Source of the DNA: a virus
IMG/VR virus record: IMGVR_UViG_3300040801_003247
Location: 1 to 60,787 of that record
Direction: 5' to 3' (one strand)
Length of the DNA stretch: 60,787 nucleotides
A program made the translations under genes and the position numbers. Below the pieces are notes generated by a model that did no database searches, had not been told where the DNA came from, and worked only from the letters and a program-made list of their open reading frames with translations. Positions 5,541 through 14,697 of this stretch are shown one piece after another. Positions within the stretch are counted from its first letter, which is position 1, and every line of letters begins with the position of its first letter.

Positions 5541-7034
5541 TTGGGCGTTCTAACCGACGCCGATAGCGCCCTTCTGCCACAAGTTCTAAGGCAGAACAAG
5601 GGCTTTCATCTGGGTACGCAGTGGTATCTAAGGGGCTTTACACCACTGTCGTATCAGTATTTATGGCATCACCTCCCCCAAATGGACTGCACCTTCCTTG
5701 CTGGCATCGCTGCTGGCAAGACCGTGACAGAGGCGGCGTCTCTGGTCATGGACGCTATCAGTATCCCCTACTTCAGAGGGCTAAACACCTCGGTCTCGGC
5801 CAGACAAGCAGAGCTCCCCTTTGAAATGATCATGTCCTGGATTGAGGATAATCCCCGCTTAGAGCACCTGATTGAAAATGTCTCTCTCAGACCTTATCCA
5901 ACCATTGACTTTCGGACAAGCTCCATGCTGATGTTCAGAACCATGGGTAAGGACGCCCGTCTGATACGAGGTGAGGAATTCGACCGTATCAACGTCGACG
6001 AAGGTGGCTTATTGACTGACGACACAGCTCTGAAGGTTTTGCGTGGCCGTTTAAGGGGTGTAGACCCCACAGGCCGAGCCCGTATGGCTAGAATGGACGT
6101 GATCACCTCGCCAACCTCTGTTTTATGGTTGAGGGAACGCTTTTACAAAGGCGAACCCAAAGAAAAGAAAGCTGATCTTGATCATTATTACTCCATTCGT
6201 GCCCGCACCCGTGATAACACCTATCTGACTGAAGAACAAATCGCAGCCATGGAGCGTGATTACCCTGCCGAAATGATCGACGTGGAGTTGAATGCCGAGT
6301 TCCCAGACTACGGTTACGGCATGTTCCCCGAAAGCCATATCGCAGCCTGTACGGACATTCTGCTCAACGACCAGGTCAACGAAGCCATCCGCACCAGCGA
6401 TGGTAAACCCAAGGCTGGTTACAGGCTTGATGAAGATCCTCGTCACGGCATCCTGCGGTACGAGGTGCCCTTCAACCCCCACGGCCTGTATATCGCCGCT
6501 GCTGACCCTGGTGTCGATAACCCGCCTAAGCGTAATACAGGTACGGTGGTTGTCGCCGATATAAGCGAAGGCGATATCAAGTTGGTGTATTTTGATTGGG
6601 TGGTTGGCAATGGCTCTTATGCGCCCTTTATTCGCTCTTTCAAATACGCCATTGATAAATATCTGCCAATCCTGCGTGGGATTGACGCTACGGGGCCACA
6701 GAAGGCTTTGGATGAGCTGGCTTTTGAGAATTACGGTATCCAAACGGACAAATTGCTGATGCAAAGGGATAAGGACGCCATGCTAAATGCGATGTCCATT
6801 GATATTACAGGACATAAATGGCGGATCCCCCAAATTCAGGGTATGTACCGTCAGCTTGCCTCATATTCCCGTGAAGCTGAAAACAAGAATTTCCCGCAGG
6901 ATATTGTCATGGCCTTGGCGCAACTGTCATTTTTAGCTCGATTTGCCCCAGAAAAAGAGGACGAAAATACCAGTATCCAGAAAAACAACTACTGGAGTCG
7001 AACACACAGAACCTCAGGGAGGCGACGCCGATGA
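5541..7034 (+). CDS. terL: Terminase large subunit
   Basis: This 497-residue protein is the DNA-packaging motor: ATPase plus nuclease that drives DNA through the portal and cuts it. The N-terminal ATPase has a deviant Walker A (AGIAAGKT, about residues 54-61) with Ala in place of the first Gly, and a Walker B region at DRINVDEGG. The C-terminal nuclease begins near AAADPG, where the Asp is the expected first metal ligand. The start is TTG, 10 nt after GAGG. The gene overlaps a small downstream gene by 4 nt. No small subunit is evident beside it. Confidence 0.92.
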   Translation: MGVLTDADSALLPQVLRQNKGFHLGTQWYLRGFTPLSYQYLWHHLPQMDCTFLAGIAAGKTVTEAASLVMDAISIPYFRGLNTSVSARQAELPFEMIMSWIEDNPRLEHLIENVSLRPYPTIDFRTSSMLMFRTMGKDARLIRGEEFDRINVDEGGLLTDDTALKVLRGRLRGVDPTGRARMARMDVITSPTSVLWLRERFYKGEPKEKKADLDHYYSIRARTRDNTYLTEEQIAAMERDYPAEMIDVELNAEFPDYGYGMFPESHIAACTDILLNDQVNEAIRTSDGKPKAGYRLDEDPRHGILRYEVPFNPHGLYIAAADPGVDNPPKRNTGTVVVADISEGDIKLVYFDWVVGNGSYAPFIRSFKYAIDKYLPILRGIDATGPQKALDELAFENYGIQTDKLLMQRDKDAMLNAMSIDITGHKWRIPQIQGMYRQLASYSREAENKNFPQDIVMALAQLSFLARFAPEKEDENTSIQKNNYWSRTHRTSGRRRR

Positions 7035-7180
7035 TTTATGACTATAACGATCCTGAAGTAAACCGTACCCTGTGGCTGTGCGCAGATGCTCTTGGTGAAG
7101 TGACCACAACCTCGCTAATGATTATCTACGAGGATGAGGTCGATATCGCCAATCCCAACCCATTTTTATTAGATTGTTAG
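7031..7180 (+). CDS. Hypothetical 49-residue protein
   Basis: The ATG overlaps the terminase stop codon (ATGA). The protein is acidic (MIYDYNDPEVNRTLWLCADA...) with no recognised motif. Its position suggests a packaging accessory role, but this is only context. Confidence 0.55.
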   Translation: MIYDYNDPEVNRTLWLCADALGEVTTTSLMIIYEDEVDIANPNPFLLDC

Positions 7181-7191
7181 AATTATCGAAC
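7176..7191 (+). promoter_or_regulatory. Operator-like element (type GTTAGA)
   Basis: GTTAGAATTATCGAAC has halves GTTAGA and GTTCGA. It lies 15 nt upstream of the -35 box of the promoter at 7207-7235. Confidence 0.5.
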
Positions 7192-7206
7192 AGGTGTTAT
7201 TGACCC

Positions 7207-7235
7207 TTGACAAATTATGAGTTATGTGGTAAACT
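7207..7235 (+). promoter_or_regulatory. Promoter for the portal-capsid unit
   Basis: TTGACA at 7207-7212 and TAAACT at 7230-7235 are separated by 17 nt. It reads into the small gene before the portal and probably the rest of the head genes. Confidence 0.7.
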
Positions 7236-7317
7236 AATGCTACGATTAAGTGTATAACTCTAACTGTGCATATTAATCTGGGGGCGACGTCTATCCTCCT
7301 TATTGATGGAAACTTAT

Positions 7318-7524
7318 ATGGCGACTTACGACGCAGACATATTCGAAACAACCGTAGACGAGGCCCTGACAGTTCTGCATGAGGACTTCTCAACCTTGCT
7401 ATTTGACTGCTGTGATCAGCAGGAGGTTCTTATCCGCATCCGTGATGAAATCAAACGACAGCAACCCGATTTCTTGAAAGTTGTTGCACTGGGACTGGTA
7501 GGGGAGGTTATTCGTGGCAAGTAA
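7318..7524 (+). CDS. Hypothetical small protein before portal
   Basis: The 68-residue protein starts MATYDADIFETTVDEALTVL. It is helical and acidic with a Cys-Cys pair. The ATG at 7318 has GGAAAC upstream; an in-frame ATG at 7306 has no ribosome site. It overlaps the portal gene by 11 nt. Function unknown. Confidence 0.6.
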   Translation: MATYDADIFETTVDEALTVLHEDFSTLLFDCCDQQEVLIRIRDEIKRQQPDFLKVVALGLVGEVIRGK

Positions 7525-9019
7525 TATCCTTGACAGAATTCCCTATTGGTCTGACCTGAGCAATACTAGTAAAGAAACCCAAACTGAATGGGATAACCGC
7601 TTAGCTCACCTAGAAATGCTGGAAAAGTATTTCGCAGGTGAGATTTTTACGCGCAGGGTTGAAGATCCTGAGGCAGAAGATGAAACGCCGCTGCTGTATC
7701 CTATCGGCGCAAACTTAGCCAAGACCCTGTGTTTGTCGATGGCTGATTCTATCTTTGGTGAATGGGATGAGTCGGTGGTCAAGTATGAGCCAGCTCGGAC
7801 AATTAAAACAAGCGGAACCATTGTGGCTGGCATCAAGCAAATGGAACATATTCTGCGAGCCTCCCGTTCAAACTCACGACTGTGGGAACTTGAACTTGAC
7901 CGCAATAAGTTCGGCGGCGGGATACTAAAAATGAACGCAGGTAGCCAGGCGCCACATTACGTTACCTGGAGCCGTATACAGGCCACCGAGTTTTATCCCG
8001 TCGTAGACCCCACCAACGAAGAAAACTTTTTAGCAGCCAAGGTTGTCTCTTACATCACTCGCGAGCAGGCGAGGATGCGCTTTGATTACGCAGGCAATGA
8101 CGAGCGGGTAAAAGTCGAGGAGATTTGGGATCTTAAATCATACAGCTATTTAGTTGGTGGAAAAAGCATTGAGGAATATTCGGGCATAAACCCCTTTGGG
8201 GTCGTGCCCTTTGTCTATGTCCCCCGCTTCCGTTCCTCGGACTGGTACGGCGACTCTCTGATCGACGATGTACGCTTGGTGCAGGATGAGCTCAACGGCC
8301 GCTTGGCCGATCTGGGTGAGGCGATCAACTTCAATGCCCATCCCACTCGCTGGGGTGTCAATCTGCCCCGTAAGTTTAACGCTAAAAATTACCCGCTGGG
8401 CGCTAACGTCCTGTGGGATTTGGGTAAGGCTTTTGCAGGTGCCCCGCAACCACAGGTTGGCATTCTAGAAGCCATGAACCCTATACCGCAAGGTAGCTTT
8501 GATTTTATCAAATGGATTTATGACTGGTCGAGGACATCTGTCTTTGCCCCACCGATCGCCTTTGGCGAGGACAGCGGCGGCGGACAACGTTCTGGCGTAA
8601 CCCTTGAAATTCGCCTGTGGCCTTTGATTAAATCCGTTCGCAGGTCTCGGTCTTATTTGATTACTGGGTTGAACAAAGCCATGGAGATTTCGGCCAGAAT
8701 TCTTGAGCAACGCAAGGTTGTTCCTCAAGAGGTGATCGAAGTCATGCGTGATGGCAGTATTGTGCCTGCCTTCTCCGCTGTGATGCCTCGTGACCAGGCG
8801 GCTCTTGTCGATGAGGTCGTCAAGCGCCTGAGCACCAATCCGCCTACCGTCAGTCTAACCGAGGCTTTGAAGATATTGGGTAGCCCTGCCAGCGAAGAAC
8901 AGGCCATCTATCAAATGATGGACGAGATCGCCAGTCGCAATATCAAGCAACAGCAGGCTATTTCCAGCGCAGGAAATAACGATCAACCCAACCAGGAAAA
9001 GGTGAATGAAAAGAACTAA
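7514..9019 (+). CDS. Portal protein
   Basis: This 501-residue protein (GTG start) is expected to form the dodecameric ring at the capsid vertex through which DNA passes. Length, position directly after terminase, and the layout agree with the SPP1 gp6-like portal group: a mixed N-terminal part, a central stem region with DDVRLVQDELNGRLADLGEAINFN, and a Gln/Asn-rich C-terminal tail. I see no protease or fused domain. It overlaps the next gene by 14 nt. Confidence 0.85.
   Translation: MASNILDRIPYWSDLSNTSKETQTEWDNRLAHLEMLEKYFAGEIFTRRVEDPEAEDETPLLYPIGANLAKTLCLSMADSIFGEWDESVVKYEPARTIKTSGTIVAGIKQMEHILRASRSNSRLWELELDRNKFGGGILKMNAGSQAPHYVTWSRIQATEFYPVVDPTNEENFLAAKVVSYITREQARMRFDYAGNDERVKVEEIWDLKSYSYLVGGKSIEEYSGINPFGVVPFVYVPRFRSSDWYGDSLIDDVRLVQDELNGRLADLGEAINFNAHPTRWGVNLPRKFNAKNYPLGANVLWDLGKAFAGAPQPQVGILEAMNPIPQGSFDFIKWIYDWSRTSVFAPPIAFGEDSGGGQRSGVTLEIRLWPLIKSVRRSRSYLITGLNKAMEISARILEQRKVVPQEVIEVMRDGSIVPAFSAVMPRDQAALVDEVVKRLSTNPPTVSLTEALKILGSPASEEQAIYQMMDEIASRNIKQQQAISSAGNNDQPNQEKVNEKN
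8962..8975 (+). repeat. Dispersed 14-bp motif, AGCGCA centre
   Basis: TTCCAGCGCAGGAA in the portal gene near its 3' end, flanked as ATTTCC...GGAAAT. Read as S-S-A-G. Confidence 0.7.
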
Positions 9020-9785
9020 AGTCATTTTTGCCACGGATGCCCATGTACCCTATGAAGATAAAGAGGCGATAGCGCTTGCGCTGAAAATTGGAGAAGATTT
9101 CAACCCAGATTTAAGAGTGGCTGGGTCAGACGGATTGGATTTTTATAGAATATCGAGATTTGACAAAGACCCCTTACGAGGTAAAGGCACTACCCTCCAA
9201 GACGAGATATATCGGTGGCAGTATATGGAACAGGACTGGAATGATGCCTGTCCTAACGCAAAAGCCAAGTATCTTCTCGGAAACCATGAAATTCGACTGC
9301 GCAAATACATCTGGAACCAGGCACCAGAGCTTGCCAGTTTGGATGGACTTCACTTCGACAGCATCCTTGCGCTAGATGCCTTAGGCATCGAGTACGAGGA
9401 TTTCGATAATGAGTCCAACAATCAAGAAATAACCGTCGGCTGTTTGGCGATCAAGCACGGCTCTGCGGCTAGGAAACACTCTGGCTGGAGCGTAAAGGCT
9501 GAGCTTGAGAACGAGTTCTACGCCATCAATATCCTCAGCGGCCACTGTCACAGGGGTGCGCAGGTATATGTCACCAGCCGAAACGGCGTTGTCAAAGGGG
9601 TCGAGGGTTTTTGTTTATGCGACCTACACCCGTCCTATGTGGCGGGGAGAAACCCCAACTGGCAACAGGGGATTGTACTTGCGGAGGTGGATGATGAAAC
9701 AGTCGATTTTGAGTTGATACCCTTCGAACGTGTCAGAGGTGCTCTGAGAGCTATCTGGCGCGGTAAAGAATATCTTGTTAAATAG
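9006..9785 (+). CDS. Calcineurin-like metallophosphoesterase
   Basis: The 259-residue protein has the metal-binding motifs in order: D-A-H at residues 11-13, GSDGLD near 40-45 (where most members have GD-x-x-D), GNHE near 94-97, KHGS and SGHCHRG. Such enzymes hydrolyse phosphodiester or phosphomonoester bonds. The Ser in place of the usual Gly in the second motif is unusual but keeps the Asp residues. It lies between portal and decoration/scaffold genes, an odd place for an enzyme. It may process DNA ends or signalling nucleotides, or be carried in the virion (inference). Confidence 0.85.
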   Translation: MKRTKVIFATDAHVPYEDKEAIALALKIGEDFNPDLRVAGSDGLDFYRISRFDKDPLRGKGTTLQDEIYRWQYMEQDWNDACPNAKAKYLLGNHEIRLRKYIWNQAPELASLDGLHFDSILALDALGIEYEDFDNESNNQEITVGCLAIKHGSAARKHSGWSVKAELENEFYAINILSGHCHRGAQVYVTSRNGVVKGVEGFCLCDLHPSYVAGRNPNWQQGIVLAEVDDETVDFELIPFERVRGALRAIWRGKEYLVK

Positions 9786-9794
9786 GAGAAAACA

Positions 9795-10457
9795 ATGGCA
9801 AACATAATGACTACCGCAGATAACCAGGCTAAGGCGGCTGTATGGAAAATGAAATTCAAGTATGACATCATCTTGAATATCTTGAACTTCATCAAGTCCG
9901 TCATTGACCAGGTGTACACCGATATCGCTGGGTCAGGCAGCGTCGAGCTGAGCTTCTCGATTGCAGATGCTGACGCAGCATCGGACACCGCCGTGCATGC
10001 AGCGGTCGCTTTGACTGCTGAGGCTCAAACGGTCACAACTGAAATTACCAGCCCAGATGTCCCCCGTGCTGTTGTGGCAAAACCCACGATGGCTGGAGCA
10101 TCTTTGACGGGCGACGTGGTGATCACGGGCACGGACATCGATGATGCAGCTATCACCGACACGCTGGCGCTGAGCAATGGATCAACGATTACATCGGTCA
10201 AGGCCTTCAAGACTGTGACCAGCATTGATTTGCCCGCTCAAGTCACCGAAGGCGATGCAGTTTCCATCGGTATTTCGGCCAAGCTCGGCTCGCCAGTCTT
10301 GTTGACTGAAGCGACCATCTACTTGGCTTTGGTTGACGGCGCTCGTGACACACTGCCAGTCGTTGTGGTTGATGCAGCTGATGTCGCTAAAGTGCTCGTC
10401 ACACCCAACACGGCGCCAAACGGCTCCCGTGATTTCAAATTCTTCTATCACATCTAA
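9795..10457 (+). CDS. Putative virion structural or decoration protein
   Basis: The 220-residue protein has a short helical N-terminus and a long Ala/Thr/Val-rich beta part (TSPDVPRAVVAKPTM...VVITGTDIDDAAITDTLALSN...KAFKTVTSIDLP). This repeating beta pattern is common in unnamed phage head proteins that stand beside scaffold and capsid genes. GGAGAAAAC precedes the start. A head-decoration role is inferred from context and composition, not from a recognised domain. Confidence 0.6.
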   Translation: MANIMTTADNQAKAAVWKMKFKYDIILNILNFIKSVIDQVYTDIAGSGSVELSFSIADADAASDTAVHAAVALTAEAQTVTTEITSPDVPRAVVAKPTMAGASLTGDVVITGTDIDDAAITDTLALSNGSTITSVKAFKTVTSIDLPAQVTEGDAVSIGISAKLGSPVLLTEATIYLALVDGARDTLPVVVVDAADVAKVLVTPNTAPNGSRDFKFFYHI

Positions 10458-10470
10458 GGAGTAAGACCCC

Positions 10471-11100
10471 ATGGAACCAGAAGTCATAACCCCTGATCAG
10501 CAGCCAAAAGACCCTGGTCAGCAGGCTCCGACGTCATCCCCACCGCAGGATGATTATAAACCCCGTTACGATGGGGCGGTTCGCAAAATTCAAGAACTGA
10601 CCGAGACCCTAAAAGGACTGCAAGGCCAACTTGGCGAGAAGTCCTCCACCCTGGAGCAACTTCAAGGCCAACTGTCCAGCAAAGATGCGGAAATAGACGC
10701 AGTCAAAGGCCAGTATGAGACGCAGGTCACTGCGATTAAAACCGAATTCGACCAGGCCAAAACTGAACTGACGAAACTTAAGGCCTTGCAAACAAAACTC
10801 GAAGTCGCCAATGAACTTGGCCACCCAGAGTTGATGCGCATTTTCGACACCATTCCTGATGTCCAGGACAAGGACACCATCAAAAAGACCATGGAAACTG
10901 TGCTCAATTTCAGCACGTCGCAGGTCAGGGCCCGTGAGCAAGAGCTTACTGCGGGTACAACCCCGTCACCTGGAACAACCACAATTACCATGCCAAAGAC
11001 GCAGGGTGAATGGATCCAGCGCATCAGCAACATGCCAGAAGATTCGAAGGAACGGAAACAGGCTTGGGATGCCTACTTTGAGTGGGCCAAAACCCAATAA
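10471..11100 (+). CDS. Capsid scaffolding protein
   Basis: The 209-residue protein has a Pro/Gln-rich N-terminus, a long coiled coil at about residues 35-110 (ELTETLKGLQGQLGEKSS...), and a charged C-terminal helix ending in EWAKTQ. Together with its place directly before the major capsid gene, this is the standard pattern of phage scaffolds, which guide shell assembly and then leave. AAGGAG precedes the ATG. Confidence 0.8.
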   Translation: MEPEVITPDQQPKDPGQQAPTSSPPQDDYKPRYDGAVRKIQELTETLKGLQGQLGEKSSTLEQLQGQLSSKDAEIDAVKGQYETQVTAIKTEFDQAKTELTKLKALQTKLEVANELGHPELMRIFDTIPDVQDKDTIKKTMETVLNFSTSQVRAREQELTAGTTPSPGTTTITMPKTQGEWIQRISNMPEDSKERKQAWDAYFEWAKTQ

Positions 11101-11110
11101 GGAGTAACCA

Positions 11111-12361
11111 ATGTCTACACCAACCTTTGATACTGGGCAGATTATAGGCACAACTCTGCCTTCCGCTCTGCGAACGTATTACTCCAAGCTGTTGCTTGAG
11201 GTGATCCGAACAAAATCAATCCTCGTCCCCTTCTGTCGGGTGAAGATGGATCCTGCTGCTCAGCAGTCCCGCACCATCACCTATACTGAGGCTTTGGACG
11301 CTGAACCCAACTGGAACGTTGTCGCTGAAGGTACAACCTTCATGCGCGGCGCCCACCTCGACCAACGCACCGTCAACATTGGCGTAGAAATCTACGGCGA
11401 TGTGATCAAGTACGGTGACTTCTTCGCCAAGACCCAGGGTATCGTTGATGACTTCCGTGGTCTTGTGCAGGGGAAACTCGGCCAATTGGTAGTTGACGAG
11501 CTCGATATCCTTGCTCGCAACGCCCATCTGGCCCATCCTTCGCCCTATTATGGCGGAGACGCCACCTCCCGTGCGACCCTTGTAGCTGCGGACATTATGA
11601 CCCCAGCGATGGTACGCAACATCCGTGTTGACCTTGAGGAAAAGAACCTCATTGACTGGAACGGCGCAGAGCCACAAAACGAAGTGGTTTGTATCACCAC
11701 ACCTCGTGTTATTGAGGACTTGCGTTCTGGCTCCACCTCTCCCTGGATGGAAGTTCAAGCCTATAACGATGCCTACCGCATTTTCAACGGCGAAATGGGC
11801 AAGTGGGAAGGCGTTCGCTTCGTCAAATCCAACCGCATGCTTTTGCGGAACATGGGCGACGTTGTTGCTCAAACCCAATTGGCCGCAGTGGCCAACGAGG
11901 GCTCTGGTGCGCAGGCAACTGACAGCATCTACACCTACGGTCAATCTGGTGCAACCAACTACATCACCGTCGACTCCAATGCCTCTTTCACAGTTGGCAT
12001 GTACGTCACCATCCACAGCTTGGCTCTCGGCACCTCTGTTCTTGAATCAGATGGCGCTCAGGAGACCCGCCGAGTGGTCGGCAAGATCAGCACCGATAAA
12101 CTGGTCTTGGACTTCCCCTTGATGAAACAACACGCCATTGATGACTATGTCACCAACGCTATTGACCTGCATGCTTCTTCCTTCCAAATCGGGCCATCCG
12201 TGGTCTGGGGTTTGGCAGAAGAACCCAATGTATTCCCCGCCCCCAAGATTGACGATCTGCAAATGATCAACCGCTTCGGCTGGCGCATGTTTGGCAAGTT
12301 CCAACAATTTACCCCAGAGCGACAGCGCCTAGTTCTCACAACTGGCTCTGCTGGTCTGTAA
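11111..12361 (+). CDS. Major capsid protein, N4-gp56-like
   Basis: The 416-residue protein begins MSTPTFDTGQIIGTTLPSAL and has the features of the N4-gp56 family of HK97-fold capsid proteins: a start region that leads into YYSKLLLEVIRTKSILVPFC, the segment QSRTITYTEALDAE, then YGDVIKYGDFF and LVVDELDILARNAHL. An inserted beta stretch around residues 265-330 (TYGQSGATNYITVDSNASFTVG) may be a surface domain. No N-terminal delta domain is obvious, which agrees with a separate scaffold gene. Confidence 0.88.
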   Translation: MSTPTFDTGQIIGTTLPSALRTYYSKLLLEVIRTKSILVPFCRVKMDPAAQQSRTITYTEALDAEPNWNVVAEGTTFMRGAHLDQRTVNIGVEIYGDVIKYGDFFAKTQGIVDDFRGLVQGKLGQLVVDELDILARNAHLAHPSPYYGGDATSRATLVAADIMTPAMVRNIRVDLEEKNLIDWNGAEPQNEVVCITTPRVIEDLRSGSTSPWMEVQAYNDAYRIFNGEMGKWEGVRFVKSNRMLLRNMGDVVAQTQLAAVANEGSGAQATDSIYTYGQSGATNYITVDSNASFTVGMYVTIHSLALGTSVLESDGAQETRRVVGKISTDKLVLDFPLMKQHAIDDYVTNAIDLHASSFQIGPSVVWGLAEEPNVFPAPKIDDLQMINRFGWRMFGKFQQFTPERQRLVLTTGSAGL

Positions 12362-12373
12362 GGAGAATAAGCC

Positions 12374-13012
12374 GTGACCACCTGGGCGATACTTTTAGCT
12401 GAACTCCGAGAAGATTTGCAGGATACATCTAGCAACCCTGCCTACTCAGATAAGATTTTGTGGCTCTATACCCGTGATGCTGTGCGTGATTACTCCACGT
12501 ACTTTCCAAAGCGGGTGGACGCCCTTGAAATCGAACCTGCTGATGGGCGTTACGCACTTCCAGCAGATTATATCGAGGAGATTTTTGTTGAATGTCCACG
12601 TGGGTCATACCTGACACCGCGTGCTATCGTCCCAGGGATTAAAAAGGTCACAGGCACAACTCCCTACCGTTATGAAATTGAAGGTGGAGGTATCTATGTT
12701 GATGCCTCCACCGATAACAGTATCTGGCTGACTTACTACGCCTATCACACTATTCCTACGTCGGAAACCGATGTAGAAGCTGAGGTTAGTGTTCCTGTAG
12801 GGGACACAGAACTGCTTCGATTGTATGTCCGAGCCCGTATCGCCGCCCAAATTCGACTGAGAACAGCAAAACTTGACCGCTATCGAGAGGATCATCGTCG
12901 AGACGACAACCCCATGGAGGTCGAGTTCCAAAGTTTGATGAACGAGTATCACAGCAAGATTATGGCCAGACAACAGCCGACAGCCATCTACCTGAGGACA
13001 CACCGAGGCTAA
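12374..13012 (+). CDS. Head-tail connector protein (adaptor)
   Basis: The 212-residue protein (GTG start after AAGGAG) follows the capsid gene. It opens with a helical region (LLAELREDLQDTSSNPAYSDKILWLYTRDAVRDYSTYFP) typical of phage adaptor and connector proteins, then a beta part and a C-terminal helical tail. It would bind under the portal ring. The assignment rests on this pattern and gene order. Confidence 0.65.
   Translation: MTTWAILLAELREDLQDTSSNPAYSDKILWLYTRDAVRDYSTYFPKRVDALEIEPADGRYALPADYIEEIFVECPRGSYLTPRAIVPGIKKVTGTTPYRYEIEGGGIYVDASTDNSIWLTYYAYHTIPTSETDVEAEVSVPVGDTELLRLYVRARIAAQIRLRTAKLDRYREDHRRDDNPMEVEFQSLMNEYHSKIMARQQPTAIYLRTHRG
12753..12766 (-). repeat. Dispersed 14-bp motif
   Basis: TTCCTACGTCGGAA in the connector gene, read as P-T-S-E. 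Confidence 0.9.
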
Positions 13013-13013
13013 C

Positions 13014-13586
13014 ATGGCAGAAGCATACGAGATCGAGGACAGCATCCACAACGCTATCATGCACCATGTCAAGGATGCTATCGTTGATCAAATTCAAGAT
13101 GCACTCCCCGACGGGCACCCCATCAAACCTGGGGTGGTCAAGATCGGGCCACTTTTAGGCGATCCCATGGATCCCGATGAGGCTCGGATCACGGTGATGA
13201 TCTTTGAGAACGACCCAGACGAGAAAGACAGCTTTCAATGGTGCGATGAACCCGCTTCAGACGATTACGGCGGCCTTGAAATAGGTGGCGGGATCACATG
13301 GATGCGCCGTTTCACCATCAAAGTTGACATGTACCTTGAGCGCACCCGTGAGGATGTTGACGCTGCAAGGCGAATCGCTGGGTCTTTGAAGAACCGCTTG
13401 GAGGAAGTCGTTATGGGACTTTCCTTCAACAATGTCTCTATTGAGGACGAGTATGTTTCCAGAGGTGCTTTTGCTTCAACGATTAAGTCAACAGTTCGAC
13501 AAGGTGGAGGCCCGCCAGACTCTTACCAATTTCATATCAAATTACGTTTTGAAGTTCTAACTACTAAAACAGGAGTTCTACAATGA
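13014..13586 (+). CDS. Putative neck or tail terminator protein
   Basis: This 190-residue alpha/beta protein lies between the connector and the tail tube. The central WMRRFTIKVDMYLERTREDVDAARRIAGSLKNRLEEVVMGL resembles the strand-helix pattern of tail-completion proteins, which close the tail tube at the head end. It starts 1 nt after the previous stop and overlaps the tube gene by 4 nt. Domain family not certain. Confidence 0.6.
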   Translation: MAEAYEIEDSIHNAIMHHVKDAIVDQIQDALPDGHPIKPGVVKIGPLLGDPMDPDEARITVMIFENDPDEKDSFQWCDEPASDDYGGLEIGGGITWMRRFTIKVDMYLERTREDVDAARRIAGSLKNRLEEVVMGLSFNNVSIEDEYVSRGAFASTIKSTVRQGGGPPDSYQFHIKLRFEVLTTKTGVLQ

Positions 13587-14644
13587 CTGCATCAGAAAAT
13601 TCCTACTTAGGAATAGCCAAACAGTCAGCCAAGGGAACTGTCAACACAACCGACGCCGATTTCAAATACTTTCTCTTTCGAGAGGGCTCTGTTGCCCCAA
13701 ACAACATGGTCATCCCTCTGGACATGGAAGTAGGCGGGGGTGCATTGCCCCGTGGTCTGGTTAAAGTTGGCGTTACCAGCGCTGGCATGCTTGATGTTAT
13801 TCCTCGCCCAGACACTCTGGGTATTATGCTGAGGGGTGCCCTTGGCACTTCCGCTGTTCCCGTAGCGGGCGCAGGCGACGACAGTGATGTTTATGATCAC
13901 GTCTTTACCCTCGGCTCCAATCAATTTGTTCAACCCTATTACACCCTGCGTTCTTCACCAGGTGGCATGTGGGGCGAGCAATTCCAGGACGTCAAAGTCG
14001 CTTCACTGATTTTGAACATGCGTGCTGCACGTTTCGTCGAGGCCGCATACGGATTTGTCGGCGGTAAACCAACACCCGTTGCCACAACCCTGTGGGCACC
14101 TTCCACCAAGATTGACGGTGGCGCTCAATTCTTGACCCCCATTGGCGCTATTGAAATTCCAGACGCAACCTCATGGAAAGTCACCAACGCCTCGTTGATG
14201 GTGACTAACGCTATTCCTCTGGATGATCAATGGGTGATCGGGTCTTACTTCCCCGATGACTTTGAGCTGACCCAAAGGGCAATTCTGCTTCAAATGCGGG
14301 TCAAGGTCGCCGACGATGGCGTTCTGTACAAGAAGATGGCCTATGACAAGGCTGGCACCTCTGCTTGGGTCGCCAATATCCTCAAAGAGGGTGACATTGA
14401 CATTTGGGTCAAATCTGACACCCCCGCGGGCGCAGCTGCTGGCAGTTCACCGCATCAGCTCACCATTACGGCCAACGGCCAAAGTGGCGATGCTGGCAAC
14501 GTGGCTTTCTCAGTTGAACCCATCGGCCTTCGTGCTGGCGGGCAGGTAATGATGAACGTGACTGGCTTGTTCCTCGCCGATCCAACAGGCACAAACGAGC
14601 CCATCACCATTACTCTCAAGAACGGCACCTCAACCCAGTACTAA
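13583..14644 (+). CDS. Major tail tube protein
   Basis: The 353-residue protein starts MTASENSYLGIAKQSAKGTVNT, a usual opening for siphophage tube proteins. Beta-rich segments follow, and a C-terminal Ig-like part (HQLTITANGQSGDAGNVAFSV...NEPITITLKNGTST) probably decorates the tube surface. It sits between the tail terminator and tail chaperones, where the tube gene belongs. AAACAGGAG stands before the ATG. Confidence 0.82.
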   Translation: MTASENSYLGIAKQSAKGTVNTTDADFKYFLFREGSVAPNNMVIPLDMEVGGGALPRGLVKVGVTSAGMLDVIPRPDTLGIMLRGALGTSAVPVAGAGDDSDVYDHVFTLGSNQFVQPYYTLRSSPGGMWGEQFQDVKVASLILNMRAARFVEAAYGFVGGKPTPVATTLWAPSTKIDGGAQFLTPIGAIEIPDATSWKVTNASLMVTNAIPLDDQWVIGSYFPDDFELTQRAILLQMRVKVADDGVLYKKMAYDKAGTSAWVANILKEGDIDIWVKSDTPAGAAAGSSPHQLTITANGQSGDAGNVAFSVEPIGLRAGGQVMMNVTGLFLADPTGTNEPITITLKNGTSTQY

Positions 14645-14656
14645 ATCTGAGTTCAC

Positions 14657-14684
14657 AGTCCTCGGAGGAAACTCCGAGGACTTT
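14657..14684 (+). terminator. Hairpin after the tail tube gene
   Basis: A perfect 11-bp stem (AGTCCTCGGAG / CTCCGAGGACT) with a GAAA tetraloop is followed by only TTT. It probably acts as a partial terminator or RNA stabiliser, leaving abundant tube message and less chaperone/tape-measure message. Confidence 0.75.
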
Positions 14685-14697
14685 CCCAGGAGAGAAT

